Assembly: GCA_002104905.1 (NCBI GenBank)
Contig: MCFE01000565.1
Location: 1 to 57,387, forward strand
DNA length: 57,387 nt
Direction: 5' to 3'
DNA from: Basidiobolus meristosporus CBS 931.73
Taxonomy: Eukaryota > Basidiobolomycota > Basidiobolomycetes > Basidiobolales > Basidiobolaceae
The notes beneath the pieces were generated by a model that was given only the letters and a program-made list of their open reading frames with translations, was not told the origin of the DNA and did no database searches. Shown piece by piece: positions 23,033-33,758 of this stretch. Every line of letters begins with the position of its first letter. The stretch's first letter is position 1. Both the position numbers and the translations under genes were made by a program.

Positions 23033-24700
23033 ATGAGCCACTCCATCTCCGCCATCAAAATCGAGGTCATCCAGGCCCGTAACCTCACCCCCAAGGATCG
23101 TAATGGACTCTCGGACCCGTTTGTGGTCATCAAAATACTGAACAAGAAGAAGTCCTCGAAGGTGATCTCTAAAAGTCTGAACCCAGTGTGGAACTTCTCC
23201 TACGAGTACAAGGTGAACATGCGCTCGCCACCCAAGTTCTTGCAGCTCGTGTGCTGGGATAGCGACTTCCTTGGCCGAGACTTCATGGGACAGCTTACCC
23301 TGTCCTTTCGGGAATTCTTCTTGGACGGGGTCCCCATCGCTTTCGACCCCAGCAGAAAGAGAACCGCCTGGTACCCGCTTCAGCAAAAGAGCAGCAAGGA
23401 CCAGATTAGCGGGGAAGTGGAGTTGAACATGGGCTTTGTTCTCACCTCTTCCTCTACTCGCCCACAGGATTGGGCTCCGGTGTATGAAGCACTCGTTGGA
23501 AAAGCACCCTCGTTCACCTCGAACCAAGGTGCTGTCGAGAACTTCGATGCCTTATCTGGTACCGACTCCGAAGACGAATTGCCCTCTCCAGCTGGCCAAT
23601 ATCAGCAACCTTCAGCTTACTCGAATAATGGTGCTTATCCACCTAGACCTGTACAAAACCAAGGGCTATATCCTAGTAGTGGGAATGGTAGCTATCCACC
23701 ACAAAGAGTTCCATCACCTAGTGGTACCTCGTCTGGCTATCCACCACAAAGTGCGCCCTCACCTTTACCAGGAGGTGGTTATCCCCCTCAAAGAGCTCCA
23801 TCTCCCAGCGGAGCTTCCTCAGGCTACCCACCACAAAAAGCTTCCTCGCCGGTCCAAGGCAGTGGATATCCTCCTGGCAGAGCCGAGCCATCCGGATATC
23901 TACCACAAGGGGGTGCTTATCCACCTAAACGCAATGACAACCCATATCCGCCTGTAAGAAATGAGGCCAGCTATCCCCCTCAACAAGAAGGTGGTTACCC
24001 ACCACCAAGAAATCCGGCCGGCTACCCACCACAAAGCGGGGCTTATCCACCCACCAAGAGTGACACTGGCTATCCGCCACAAAGCGGACCTTACCCACCT
24101 ACCAAGAGTGACACCGGCTACCCACCACAAAGCGGGGCTTATCCACCCACCAAGAGTGACACTGGCTATCCGCCACAAAGCGGACCTTACCCACCTACGA
24201 AGAGTGACACTGGCTACCCACCACAAAGCGGACCTTACCCACCTACCAAGAGTGACACTGGCTATCCACCACAAAGCGGACCTTACCCACCTACCAAGAG
24301 TGACACTGGCTATCCACCACAAAGCGGACCTTATCCACCCACCAAAAGTGACACAGGATATCCTCCTCAACCAGGAGCCACACCCAAGTATTATGCGAAG
24401 TATGCGTCGCAACAGGGCGGTGCCTATCCACCGAAGGACGACGGCATCTTTCCTTCTAGCGATAACGATACCTACCCACCAAAATCAGGAGAAGGCTACC
24501 CTCCGGCCAGAGGTAATGGTGGATACCCACCTCAACAGGGAGAAAGGTACCCTCCAGGCCAGAGCGGATCAGGCTATCCGCCACCACAGGGCACACCCTA
24601 TCCACCTAGTAACAACGGAGGTGGCTACCCACCAGCTCAAGGGGCCTATCCACCAAAGAGAGAGTACACTGCGTCCGCTGCCAACCCTGGCAACCAATGA
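23033..24700 (+). CDS. C2-domain protein with long Pro/Tyr-rich repeat tail
   Basis: A single-exon 555-aa protein. Residues about 1-140 form a C2 domain (IKIEVIQARNLTPKD, then NGLSDPFVVIK, then KSLNPVWNF, then WDSDFLGRDFMG), with the Asp residues that bind Ca2+ in membrane-binding C2 domains. Residues about 185-555 are low-complexity Gly-Tyr-Pro-Pro-Gln sequence. Their core is a 16-residue unit YPPQSGPYPPTKSDTG, repeated about seven times (24015-24360, 48-bp DNA unit). Such tails recall annexin VII/synexin-like or phase-separating linkers and may self-assemble. A role in Ca2+-dependent membrane binding is inferred from the C2 domain only. The start at 23033 is chosen because the C2 fold begins there. 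Confidence 0.85.
   Translation: MSHSISAIKIEVIQARNLTPKDRNGLSDPFVVIKILNKKKSSKVISKSLNPVWNFSYEYKVNMRSPPKFLQLVCWDSDFLGRDFMGQLTLSFREFFLDGVPIAFDPSRKRTAWYPLQQKSSKDQISGEVELNMGFVLTSSSTRPQDWAPVYEALVGKAPSFTSNQGAVENFDALSGTDSEDELPSPAGQYQQPSAYSNNGAYPPRPVQNQGLYPSSGNGSYPPQRVPSPSGTSSGYPPQSAPSPLPGGGYPPQRAPSPSGASSGYPPQKASSPVQGSGYPPGRAEPSGYLPQGGAYPPKRNDNPYPPVRNEASYPPQQEGGYPPPRNPAGYPPQSGAYPPTKSDTGYPPQSGPYPPTKSDTGYPPQSGAYPPTKSDTGYPPQSGPYPPTKSDTGYPPQSGPYPPTKSDTGYPPQSGPYPPTKSDTGYPPQSGPYPPTKSDTGYPPQPGATPKYYAKYASQQGGAYPPKDDGIFPSSDNDTYPPKSGEGYPPARGNGGYPPQQGERYPPGQSGSGYPPPQGTPYPPSNNGGGYPPAQGAYPPKREYTASAANPGNQ
24015..24360 (+). repeat. 48-bp coding tandem repeat in the C2 protein
   Basis: About seven near-identical 48-bp units encode YPPQSGxYPPTKSDTG. 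Differences between units are mainly synonymous third-position changes (tatcca, tacccacc) and a Pro/Ala alternation. Confidence 0.9.
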
Positions 24701-25120
24701 AGCGAGCTAGCGGAAATTGACCATAGCATCGATTGCGAATCCCATACCACTTAGCAGATTACATGTAACCTTGATTCCGCATATAAACCCAACCAACCAA
24801 AATATACTGGACTTGGCTTAATAAACCACCCTATTCAACCCATGTGGATCGATGGATCGGGCGGATCAGTGGCCCAGGGGAATCGGTTCGTGATGATCGA
24901 GTGTTGGGTGGGGCGGCCAGGCGAGGCCGAAAATCAAGGGAGATCCGGCTTCGAATCAAGCCAATCTGTGGATGATGACGTGACCGGATGTACCCGGGGC
25001 ATAGGGTGGTGGGTGGTGATGGAATTGGAATTGGAATTGGAAAGGTGGATATTGTCTCCAGTATCTAGCCATTCTCACAACAAACATCCAGTTCCCCAAG
25101 GACCACTTGACCGGATAGGC
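24701..25120. other. SEC18 upstream region
   Basis: No gene. A short (GGAATT)n tract lies near 25020-25041. Confidence 0.55.
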
Positions 25121-27800
25121 ATGGATTCGTTCAGAAAACCATTCTCAGGGACCGCGAGCCCCTACCGCTCGCCCACCCCCCAGGCCACTCAAGGAGGTAG
25201 CTTCAAGGTGGCGAAGTGTCCAAGCGACGCTTTGGCTTTGACGAACTTGCTCGTCGTAAGCCCCAAAGATTTCGACCCCTCCACCCGCTACGTCTCGCTA
25301 AACGACCAATTCGTGTTCACCATCCAGTTAGTTTCTGCCTTCCTTCATACCCCGCCGGGCTGGACCGGACCGATCGTATTAATGCACAGTACTTTTTGAA
25401 ACTAGTTTTGACAACAGCTTCCCATCTGGCCAGATCGGGACCACCCTGTTCCACAGACGGTGGGCCTCCCTATCTCTGAACCAGGAGGTCTACATACAGC
25501 CGTACGATCCCCTTTCCGAAGGGGTCGATGTGTATTTGGGCAGCCTCAATCTAGAAGTAAGCCACCCGTCTGTCGGGGTTTTCGTCGTATGCAGATGCTG
25601 ACGTCTGGTTTCCCTCATCGTAGGTCAAATTCCTTAGACGCGGCTTCGAGATCAACAAAGAATTTGATACCGAGGAGATGGGCCACGTATTCACTCAGGT
25701 CAGTAAGCCCGGGTGCGAACTCCCGTGAGTGAGGAGTGCTAACGTTTTATTCCGCAGTCCTTCGGAAACCAAGTGTTCACTAGAGGGCAGCAGCTCGTTT
25801 TCGACTTCCACGGGTTGAACCTTCAGGTGCAGGTGTTGGATCTGGAGGTGGCCGAGCTCGAGAGCTTACGCTCCGGACAGACCCAACCGAAGAGTGGTGG
25901 TATGTGAAGCATACGGAATTCCCCTGGCCAGTTGAGCCTGACCTTAAGATCTCCTCCCTCTAGCACCCAGTAACCCGAGCAGAGGTATCCTGATGCAACA
26001 GACTTTGGTCCAGTTTACCAAGGCGCAGGATTGCACGATCCGCCTGAAGGGGACATCCCGAAGGTATGTACTAGAAGTGAGAATGTATGTAGATCGGATG
26101 GTGATTGATGGTGTATGCGTATAGCTCAAGAGCCAACGCCATTATCCAGCCCAACTTCAAATTCGAGGACATGGGCATTGGTGGCTTGGATTCGGAGTTT
26201 AGCGGGATTTTCCGTAGAGCATTCGCCTCGCGCATTTTCCCCCCGTCGATTGTCGAGAAGCTGGGGATTCAGCACGTCAAAGGTACGCCGTGGTTGAGTA
26301 GCGGTCCGTGGGTCAGAACTAGTGGCTAACCTCCAGAGACGCTTAGGTATTCTGCTGTACGGACCACCAGGTACCGGTAAGACCTTGATGGCCCGCCAAA
26401 TCGGAAAGATGCTGAACGCCGGAGAGCCCAAGATCGTCAACGGACCCGAAATCCTGAACAAGTACGTCGGACAATCGGAAGAGAACATTCGTAAACTGTT
26501 CACGGAGGCCGAGCAGGAGTACAAAGCCAAGGGGGATGAGAGCTCACTTCACATCATCATCTTCGACGAACTGGACGCCATCTGTAAGCAGCGTGGTGGA
26601 AAGAACGACGGGACCGGAGTTGGGGACTCAGTGGTCAACCAGCTCCTTGCCAAGATGGATGGTGTGGAGCAGCTCAACAACATCCTGATCATCGGTATGA
26701 CTAATCGACTGGATATGATCGACGAGGCCTTACTGCGTCCTGGACGTCTGGAGGTCCACATGGAGATCGGTCTCCCTGATGAAAAGGGCAGATTCCAGAT
26801 CCTGAAAATCCACACATCCAAGATGCGTCAGAACGACATCATGGGAGAGGATGTGGACATCGAGGAGTTGGCCAAGTTGACCAAGAACTTCAGCGGTGCC
26901 GAAATAGCCGGTCTGGTCAAGAGTGCCTCATCGTTTGCGTTCAACAGACATGTCAAGGTTGGGACCTTGGCTGGGGTTGCCCCCGATGTAGAGAACATGA
27001 AGGTGATGCGGGATGACTTCCTCAATGGCCTGGAGGAAGTCCGACCGGCGTTCGGTATTTCCGACACCGAGCTGCAGCAGTGCGTTCAGAACCACATCAT
27101 TCCCTTCGCCCCACACGTGGACAGAATATTGTCCGATGGCCAGCTCTTCGTCGAGCAAGTCAAGCGTAGTGAGCGTACGCCTTTGGTCAGTGTACTGCTA
27201 CACGGTCCGCCTGGAAGCGGAAAGACTGCCCTAGCGGCCACCATCGCCATGGGCAGTGAATTCCCCTTCATCAAGCTGATCTCTCCAGAGTCCATGGTGG
27301 GTTATTCCGAGAACGCGAAGATGACCGCCATCAACAAGACGTTCAGCGACTCGTACAAGTCGCCCTTCAGTATTATCGTGATCGACAATCTCGAGCGTCT
27401 CTTGGATTGGGTGCCGATTGGCCCCCGCTTCTCCAACTCCGTGTTCCAGACGCTGATGGTTCTCCTTAAAAAGCGCCCACCCAAGGACCGCAAACTCCTA
27501 ATCATTGCCACGGCTAGCCAGCGCTCCATTTTACAGCAGATGGATATGATCGACGCATTCAACGCGGACATTTACGTACCCAACATCACCGACCTCTCGG
27601 CCGTGGATATAGTACTCAAAGAGCTGGCATTGTTTAACGAGCAAGAGCACGGCGCCGCCCTGAACGCGCTTCAACGGGAATTCCAGAACCAGAGCGTGTC
27701 GATCGGCATCAAGAAGCTCTTGAATGTCATCGAAATGGCCCGACAAGATGTCGACAAGGTGGACAAGTTGGTGACCACCATGGCGGGGCTTGGATTGTAA
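25121..27800 (+). CDS. SEC18: N-ethylmaleimide-sensitive factor (Sec18/NSF) AAA ATPase
   Basis: Hexameric AAA+ ATPase that, with alpha-SNAP (Sec17), takes apart SNARE complexes after membrane fusion. Seven exons: 25121-25326, 25406-25556, 25624-25698, 25758-25899, 25964-26063, 26125-26282 and 26347-27800 (761 aa). The N domain (about residues 25-220) is followed by D1, with Walker A GPPGTGKT, Walker [11 protein letters not shown] and the second-region motif [17 protein letters not shown]2 follows, with Walker A GPPGSGKT and the degenerate Walker [14 protein letters not shown] that is characteristic of NSF D2. Splicing of exon 7 at 26347 restores [12 protein letters not shown]. It is convergent with CFAP410. 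Confidence 0.97.
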
Positions 27801-27932
27801 CAACACACGTAGTAATTGTATTTCTTTCGTCGTAACCCATTTTTTTATTACGTTGGCTGAACTGCACTCACTTCACGAGTCTAATCTGTTCTAATTTGTG
27901 GTGGATGATGATCAAATCCGGTGGATTTTAGT

Positions 27933-28960
27933 TCATTTCTCATCTCTTTTGCCACCATGGCCACTCAGAGTGTAGATGGCTAGCCACCAGCGATGTATTT
28001 CTCGAAAACCCGGTGAATTAAACGTATCTCTTCTGAGCCTAGTTCCCTTAATAGAAGTAGTACGGACAACACTATGTTTAGCTGGCTCGGTTTCTATGAA
28101 GGAAGGTTGAGTGTGTGGTGCACTGGCGAATTGAATTCCCACGTGGATTACCTTGCGGGGGGCTTTCGCAGCGGGGCGAGGCTAAACAACGAATGTTTAT
28201 GATAATAGTGTGTGTGGACAGAATGCCAATCAGAAGTACCTCGTCAGTCTGAACACCAATCGACCTATGAGCTGCAACATGCTGTTTGAGGGGATATCCG
28301 TGATCCTCGGCAAGCTTAGTATCCGGCGATAGGATAATAGAACTCTGTTGGATGGCTATATATACATATGTGTGTGGAAGCACTGAGCAACAGTCGTTTA
28401 TGCCTTCATGCGGGCTTGCCTACCTTTATTATCCAGCTTTTGCAACGACGGCAGTCGACGTATCAGGAAGCTGGGATAATGGGCCTCCTCGACACACGGA
28501 TTTTCAGATAACCAGAGGACATGCAATGCGGCCAAGTGATAGATCTCCTTCAAGTCGCTTAATCTGATGGAGTTCCTGCGTAGATAGAGCTCCCGTAGCT
28601 TACGACCTAGACAGAGACAGTCAGCAACGCTCTACGGAGCCGAATTGCGTATATGGCACTGACAATGGTATAATGGTCGGATGGACACGACTTGGTTAAC
28701 ACTGGCCACCATCAGTGATGTTCCGTGGCTGGGAATTGCAAGTTGGTGCTTACCTCAGATCCAACACCTCCAAATTCGCCGCATTCCTCAGAACGCTAAT
28801 GTCTTTCAGGCCCAAGCCCCTTAAATTACGCTTAGTTGATCGCGGATTGGGATCCGAAGCAGGAGAAGCAAAGCTCACTCTACCATAAATTCAGCACTCG
28901 GATGTCTTCTAATCTCCTCGCACCCGCCTTCTTGAGAGCCAACGACTCCGTCAAGATCAT
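27933..28960 (-). CDS. CFAP410 (C21orf2)-like leucine-rich-repeat ciliary protein
   Basis: Seven small exons: 28960-28884, 28819-28754, 28701-28664, 28606-28424, 28355-28240, 28181-28152 and 28085-27933. They give 220 aa with every phase matching. The rebuilt N-terminal part has MILTESLALKKAG, LNLWGLGLKDIS, LEVLDLSVN, CRKLRELYLRRNSI, LHVLWLSENPC and LPSLQKLDNK. This matches, block by block and with the same spacing, the leucine-rich repeats and LRR cap of animal CFAP410/C21orf2, a basal-body and cilium protein that works with the NEK1 kinase. The C-terminal part (exons 5-7) is basic and less certain. It is divergent from the PH-CRIB gene. Presence of a ciliary gene implies a flagellated life stage or a relict of one. 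Confidence 0.82.
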
Positions 28961-29490
28961 CTTATGGAAAGCAGAAATGGAGGAACGGCCTGTATCTTAT
29001 GTAATAACTGGGAGTAAGATCTATGAAAGCTTGCTAAGCCACGAGAAGTCTAATAAATTGGATGGGACCTGCGGGTGGGATCAGTAGCATGTATGTAGGT
29101 TCTGGGGTTGCTAGGCAAGTCATCTTACAAAGCTTAAAGTGGACACTCGCGCTGCAATGTTGAAGAACATCACTCATAGGAGGGGCATCGCTCATTCGGT
29201 TGAAATCCCTATCCCGCATGGCCTTGGAAAACCACCGACCGTAGTGTTTATATTCACCGCCCCTGAACTGCTCAACAAATCATCAAGACTTATAAAAAGA
29301 AACACCAATCTGGTTCAAAATACCGGTTGATATTGCTATTACTAGGAGCCTCCACCTTCCCACTTGCCTGTTGTTTCCTTTAGTCCCAGAGAATATATAT
29401 ATATATATATATATAATACCCTTGATTATTTTAGCCCTAACCATACCACTAATTCTCCCGCTGCCCTTATCTCTTTAATTTTTCCGACAG
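28961..29490. other. Divergent promoter region of CFAP410 and PH-CRIB gene
   Basis: About 530 bp without a supported gene. A (TA)n microsatellite lies at about 29395-29415. The sequence before the ATG at 29491 ends TTTTTCCGACAG, so a 5' UTR intron is possible. Confidence 0.5.
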
Positions 29491-30313
29491 ATGAGTGAAC
29501 ACTGCCCAAGTACGAGCACTAGCTCTTCTCCTACCGACTCACAGGAGAGTATTTCTCTAGAAAGCGGTAATAGAGGCCTGCTCTCGATTCGCGGAACGGG
29601 AATGACTAGCTGGCTATGGTACAAACGGCTGGCCATTCTGAAAAACACCTGTATAACAATCCACAAACTACACGTAAGTACTCTATCCGACAGCTCTCAA
29701 GGGGTCGTCACTAAACCAAGCTCTCCTCACAAGAACGAAGTAAGAGCACTGGACACCATCTTCTTCGACGAGATTCGAGACTTGTCGAGATCGGAGCTCA
29801 AACCTTACTGCTTCAAGATCTGCACAGAGACCAGAAACATCTACATCGCGTGCAAAAACGAAGAGGAGTTGTGGTCGTGGATGGACCCAATATACAAGGT
29901 AAACAAGCCCCTCTTCCAACATTGCTCTTCGTCTCTGATACGCGTGTTAGTGCTCACCAATGAAAGGGGTCTCCAGTCCAACCAACTTCAGTCACCGCGC
30001 GCACTTGAGCTTTGATACCATAACAGGAATGCTGACGGTGAGCAAGCTTTACCATAAATGCGGTGCATGACTTTTCAATAACATTTGCATCTCCCAGACA
30101 ACCAATCAACAGTGGGATGTGACATCGCCCACGCTCTCGAAAGACGAATATCTAAACAACCCGGAGATTTTGATGGAATTCATCCAAATGTGTACTGGAT
30201 ACTCGCGGATCAATGAAAAGCCACAATTTCGATCGGTGCAGCTGGGAAGCTACGATCTACCAGAAATCCCCAAAATGTCCACGTTTGAAGAGATGCCATT
30301 TCAACATAAATGA
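29491..30313 (+). CDS. PH-CRIB protein, Cla4/PAK-like without a kinase domain
   Basis: Three exons: 29491-29898, 29951-30037 and 30098-30313 (236 aa). Residues about 28-136 are a PH domain of the Cla4/Skm1 type (WLWYKRLAIL, LKPYCFKICTE, ELWSWMDPIYK). It is followed by a CRIB motif SSPTNFSHRAHLSFD..TGMLT and the post-CRIB segment with SPTLSKDEYLNNPEILMEFI. In fungal PAKs these precede a Ser/Thr kinase, but here the protein stops soon after at 30311-30313 and no kinase sequence follows before the chitinase. It should bind phosphoinositides and Cdc42/Rac-GTP, perhaps as a dominant competitor or scaffold. That role is inference. Confidence 0.8.
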
Positions 30314-30534
30314 TCGCGTAGATCACCCTATTACCATTTAAAGTGGCCCAACTGCCAACCATTAATCACCTCTTGTTTACACGCTTAAAAAAAGGTTTTG
30401 CTGATTACACCTTTTAGTCAAGTTCCCTTGCTTACACGGTTAAATAAAGGTTTCGTTGTTTAACGTATTGTTGTTATTGACACGGTATTGATAGAACATA
30501 TATATCGATATTATACATATAGGTACTTGGTCAT

Positions 30535-33039
30535 TTAGATCTCACCAAGGTCCCAGAATTTGGCGCCGATAGGAACGATATCGCTTCCGTTCTTATGGGT
30601 GCCCATAATGTCGAAGAGGATGGCCATGTTCCAATCGGGTTCCTTTTTGGGAACCGAGATGACGGTAACCTTGTTACCCTTTTGAGAGAACACCCCACGG
30701 GTGTTGTTCACAATGGTTTGTCCACGGGGAAGCTCGAATTGAATTCTCCAGTTATTGGAGAAGGCGGTGGTAGTGGTACGGATACGAACGGTGGTCTTGA
30801 ACATGTTGTTGCTGTACTCAGGTGCTGCGTAGTCGATCAAAGCGTGGTTGCTGGGGCCCTCGATAGCGCGCTTCTTCATTCCACCGTATGGGGTGGTGCA
30901 GGCTGGTTGATGAGGATGCTTGTAGGCCCAGTCGCAGTAGACAAGAGCATTATCTTGAACACAGGTGAGAAGGTCGTGGGCGTCACATTTACGAAGGACC
31001 CATTTGCCAAACACACACTGGGCATATTCGTTACCGTTGCAAGCTAGGTTGACGGTGTTGCATGGTGCGTTTTGAACAGGGCAAACGCCAGTGGGCTTAG
31101 GAGCATGTGATTCGGTAGTACTGGGCTTGTGAGTCTCATGGGTTTCAGAAGTATGGTGAGCAGAAGACTTGTGAGACTCGGTGGTGTGGTGGGAAGGCTT
31201 GTGAGTCTCAGTAGTATGGTGAGCGGAAGACTTGTGAGTCTCGGTGGTGTGGTGGGAAGGCTTGTGAGTCTCGGTGGTATGGTGAGTGGAAGACTTGTGA
31301 GTCTCGGTGGTGTGGTGGGAGGATTTGTGAGACTCAGTAGTATGGTGAGTGGTAGGCTTGTGAGTCTCGGTGGTATGGTGAGTGGAAGACTTGTGGGCCT
31401 CGGTAGTATGGTGAGCGGAAGACTTGTGAGTCTCGGTGGTGTGGTGGGAAGGCTTGTGAGTCTCGGTGGTATGGTCAGTGGAAGACTTGTGGGCCTCGGT
31501 AGTATGGTGAGCGGAAGACTTGGGAGTCTCGGTGGTATGGTGGGAGGATTTGTGAGACTCAGTAGTATGGTGAGTGGAAGACTTGCGAGTCTCAGTAGTA
31601 TGGTGAGCGGAAGACTTGTGAGTCTCGGTGGTGTGGTGGGAGGATTTGTGAGACTCGGTAGTATGGTGAGTGGTAGGCTTGTGAGTCTCGGTGGTATGGT
31701 GAGTGGAAGACTTGTGGGCCTCGGTAGTATGGTGAGCGGAAGACTTGTGAGTCTCGGTGGTGTGGTGGGAGGAGTTGTGAGACTCAGTAGTATGGTGAGT
31801 AGTAGGCTTGTGAGTCTCGGTGGTATGGTGAGTGGAAGACTTGTGAGTCTCGGTGGTGTGGTGAGCGGAAGACTTGTGAGTCTCGGTGGTGTGGTGGGAG
31901 GATTTGTGAGACTCAGAAGTATGGTGAGTGGAAGGCTTATTATGAGTCTCAGTGGTATGGTGAATGGAAGACTTGTGGGTCTCGGCGGTATGAGTGGTGT
32001 GATGGGTAGAGGCAGGCTTAGAAGGCTGAGGATGTCCAGAGCATTTTCCGCCTTCCATCAGAATATTTTTAACTGATTGAGCGAAGCTGACTCCGTTGAT
32101 CATGGACGACTCGGAGGTAGAGGCTTCCCAGGTCATGACACCACCGAAGCTAGAATATTGTTGACGGGTACTGTCGATGAGTGGCTTCAACTCATCAGGG
32201 GTCATGTAACCGTAACTACCGGCCTTAGGGTTACCCAAAGTACCAATGAACAGCTTGACATCGGGATTGACGGACTTGGTTTTGGCCCAATGATCCCAGA
32301 TGCCATAGTTGAAGTGGCCTGGAATGCTGGGAGTGCAGTAGTTGTTGTAAAATTGAATATAAACCATATCGAACCAAGCTTCATCAAGAGCATTGCCGAG
32401 GAACATATCGGGATATGGGCATTGAGGAGCAGCTGAGGTAATGTACTTTCTGCTCTTGTCGGTATCGAAGTATGTACGGAGCTTACGGATGAAAGCACCA
32501 TAACCTGTGCTGACGCCAGCCTCAATGTCTAAATCAATTCCATCAAGGATTGTAGAGCCAAATGGACGAGTGTTTGAAGAACCACCAAGAAGCGTATCCC
32601 AAACGGTCTTGGCAAATCTCTCACCGTCGGCATCATTGTCGAGGCCATAGGATCCAGCAGCGCCACCCAAAGACATGGTCACCTTCTTCCCCTTCGATTG
32701 GCAATATTTGATATCTTCACCCACATCAGGGCAGCTCAACAGAGTAGTCCCAGGAAAGTGGGTACCACCACAATGGCACGAGAGGTTAATCTGAGGAAGA
32801 TTACCGGCATCCCCGTTGAAGACATTCATGAAGCCAATGTTGATGACATCCAGGGTGTTGTCATTACAGTAATCGCGGAGCGGTTTTTCCCATTTACTCT
32901 TGTCGGTGGGATTCAGAATACCCATGGTGTTCTGACCCCAATAAGTGACTAGGTTACTGTTACATGATTCATCGAAGGCCGAAGTCAGCGAGAGACTTGC
33001 TAAGACAACGGTCAAGGCAGCAAGGCGAGTGGAAACCAT
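30535..33039 (-). CDS. Secreted GH18 chitinase with His/Thr-rich repeat linker
   Basis: An 834-aa intronless gene. A signal peptide (MVSTRLAALTVVLASLSLTSA) leads into a class III GH18 domain (about residues 25-325) with the catalytic motif DGIDLDIE (general acid Glu intact) and SLGGAAGSYG. Next comes a linker of about 290 residues built from HHTTETHKSS-type units. It is followed by a cysteine-rich chitin-binding region containing YAQCVFGKWVLRKC, which resembles CBM19, and a C-terminal beta-rich domain of unknown type that ends FWDLGEI. The same C-terminal domain type ends chitinase 2. The enzyme hydrolyses chitin, for wall remodelling or for feeding on chitin. The ATG at 33039 is chosen because it begins the signal peptide; the open frame extends upstream without meaning. 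Confidence 0.93.
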   Translation of the reverse strand: MVSTRLAALTVVLASLSLTSAFDESCNSNLVTYWGQNTMGILNPTDKSKWEKPLRDYCNDNTLDVINIGFMNVFNGDAGNLPQINLSCHCGGTHFPGTTLLSCPDVGEDIKYCQSKGKKVTMSLGGAAGSYGLDNDADGERFAKTVWDTLLGGSSNTRPFGSTILDGIDLDIEAGVSTGYGAFIRKLRTYFDTDKSRKYITSAAPQCPYPDMFLGNALDEAWFDMVYIQFYNNYCTPSIPGHFNYGIWDHWAKTKSVNPDVKLFIGTLGNPKAGSYGYMTPDELKPLIDSTRQQYSSFGGVMTWEASTSESSMINGVSFAQSVKNILMEGGKCSGHPQPSKPASTHHTTHTAETHKSSIHHTTETHNKPSTHHTSESHKSSHHTTETHKSSAHHTTETHKSSTHHTTETHKPTTHHTTESHNSSHHTTETHKSSAHHTTEAHKSSTHHTTETHKPTTHHTTESHKSSHHTTETHKSSAHHTTETRKSSTHHTTESHKSSHHTTETPKSSAHHTTEAHKSSTDHTTETHKPSHHTTETHKSSAHHTTEAHKSSTHHTTETHKPTTHHTTESHKSSHHTTETHKSSTHHTTETHKPSHHTTETHKSSAHHTTETHKPSHHTTESHKSSAHHTSETHETHKPSTTESHAPKPTGVCPVQNAPCNTVNLACNGNEYAQCVFGKWVLRKCDAHDLLTCVQDNALVYCDWAYKHPHQPACTTPYGGMKKRAIEGPSNHALIDYAAPEYSNNMFKTTVRIRTTTTAFSNNWRIQFELPRGQTIVNNTRGVFSQKGNKVTVISVPKKEPDWNMAILFDIMGTHKNGSDIVPIGAKFWDLGEI
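31120..31990 (-). repeat. Coding repeat of HHTTETHKSS-type units
   Basis: About 20 or more imperfect 27-33 bp units encode His-His-Thr-Thr-Glu-(Thr/Ser/Ala)-His-Lys-(Ser/Pro). The opposite strand is open over the same stretch (31129-32076), which is a by-product of the repeat composition. Confidence 0.9.
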
Positions 33040-33113
33040 TAGGAAAATAATGAATATATTAGGAAGTGCCAACTTTTGTTTCCAACGATTTATTCCACAA
33101 CACATCCCGTTCA

Positions 33114-33123
33114 CTTTTATATA
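33114..33123 (-). promoter_or_regulatory. TATA box of chitinase 1
   Basis: TATATAAAAG on the minus strand ends 74 nt upstream of the ATG at 33039. Confidence 0.65.
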
Positions 33124-33758
33124 CTCGACGCATACTTGTATCCAGGTCCAGCGATCCGCCCAATCTGACCAAGTGCAATGCAGGAAAAGCATCGTCAACA
33201 CTGGTGCTCTTGCCATATTGGACTGGGAAGTGAAGTAGCATTAGGAATTTTCTATAGCAGGACTGATATACCAAAGCCGCCAGGTGTCGCGTATTTTTAC
33301 CAACCTCATCATATTAGGGCAATGGACAATCATACAATAAAATGTAAACATTCCAGAGTCACTCGCGCGTATCCAAGCTGAACGACCACTATTTGGGGTA
33401 CGGAACATTGGAAGCGGAGGCAAAAAAGGAATCCACCCCTATATTCTCACTCTGCATATAGATATTTCATGCACAATGGAGAAAGCCTCGTTCGCGTCAA
33501 GCAAAGGCATAGCATGTTTATCCAGAACAAGGGCCGCATGCAAAAATCAATTTAACTTGCTTCCAATTAGAAGGTTCTGACACAAATCGCCAAGTGATCC
33601 ACCAAACGATCCACCAAACGATACATGGGTATGTTTACCTATTTCCGAAGGTGGATACAAAAAGTTTTATTGGGTTAGGGGATCTGGAGATAGTCACGCA
33701 AGTGTCCCAAGCAACGATCAGGGTAACTGGTCAAAGGGATTTAATATACTGCTTTTAT
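33124..33758. other. Intergenic spacer, no gene seen
   Basis: It holds the upstream region of chitinase 1 and the 3' region of the PPR gene. There is a short direct repeat GATCCACCAAACGATCCACC near 33596. Confidence 0.5.

Noticed and set aside
23900-24710. Long alternative frames on both strands over the C2 protein tail
   Set aside because: By-products of the 48-bp repeat; the C2-domain frame explains the stretch.
29395-29415. (TA)n tract as a replication origin or promoter element
   Set aside because: A short microsatellite alone is not evidence for either.
31129-32076. 315-aa plus-strand open frame of SGRLVSLGGMV repeats
   Set aside because: It is the reverse strand of the HHTTETHKSS coding repeat of chitinase 1; repeat composition keeps it open.
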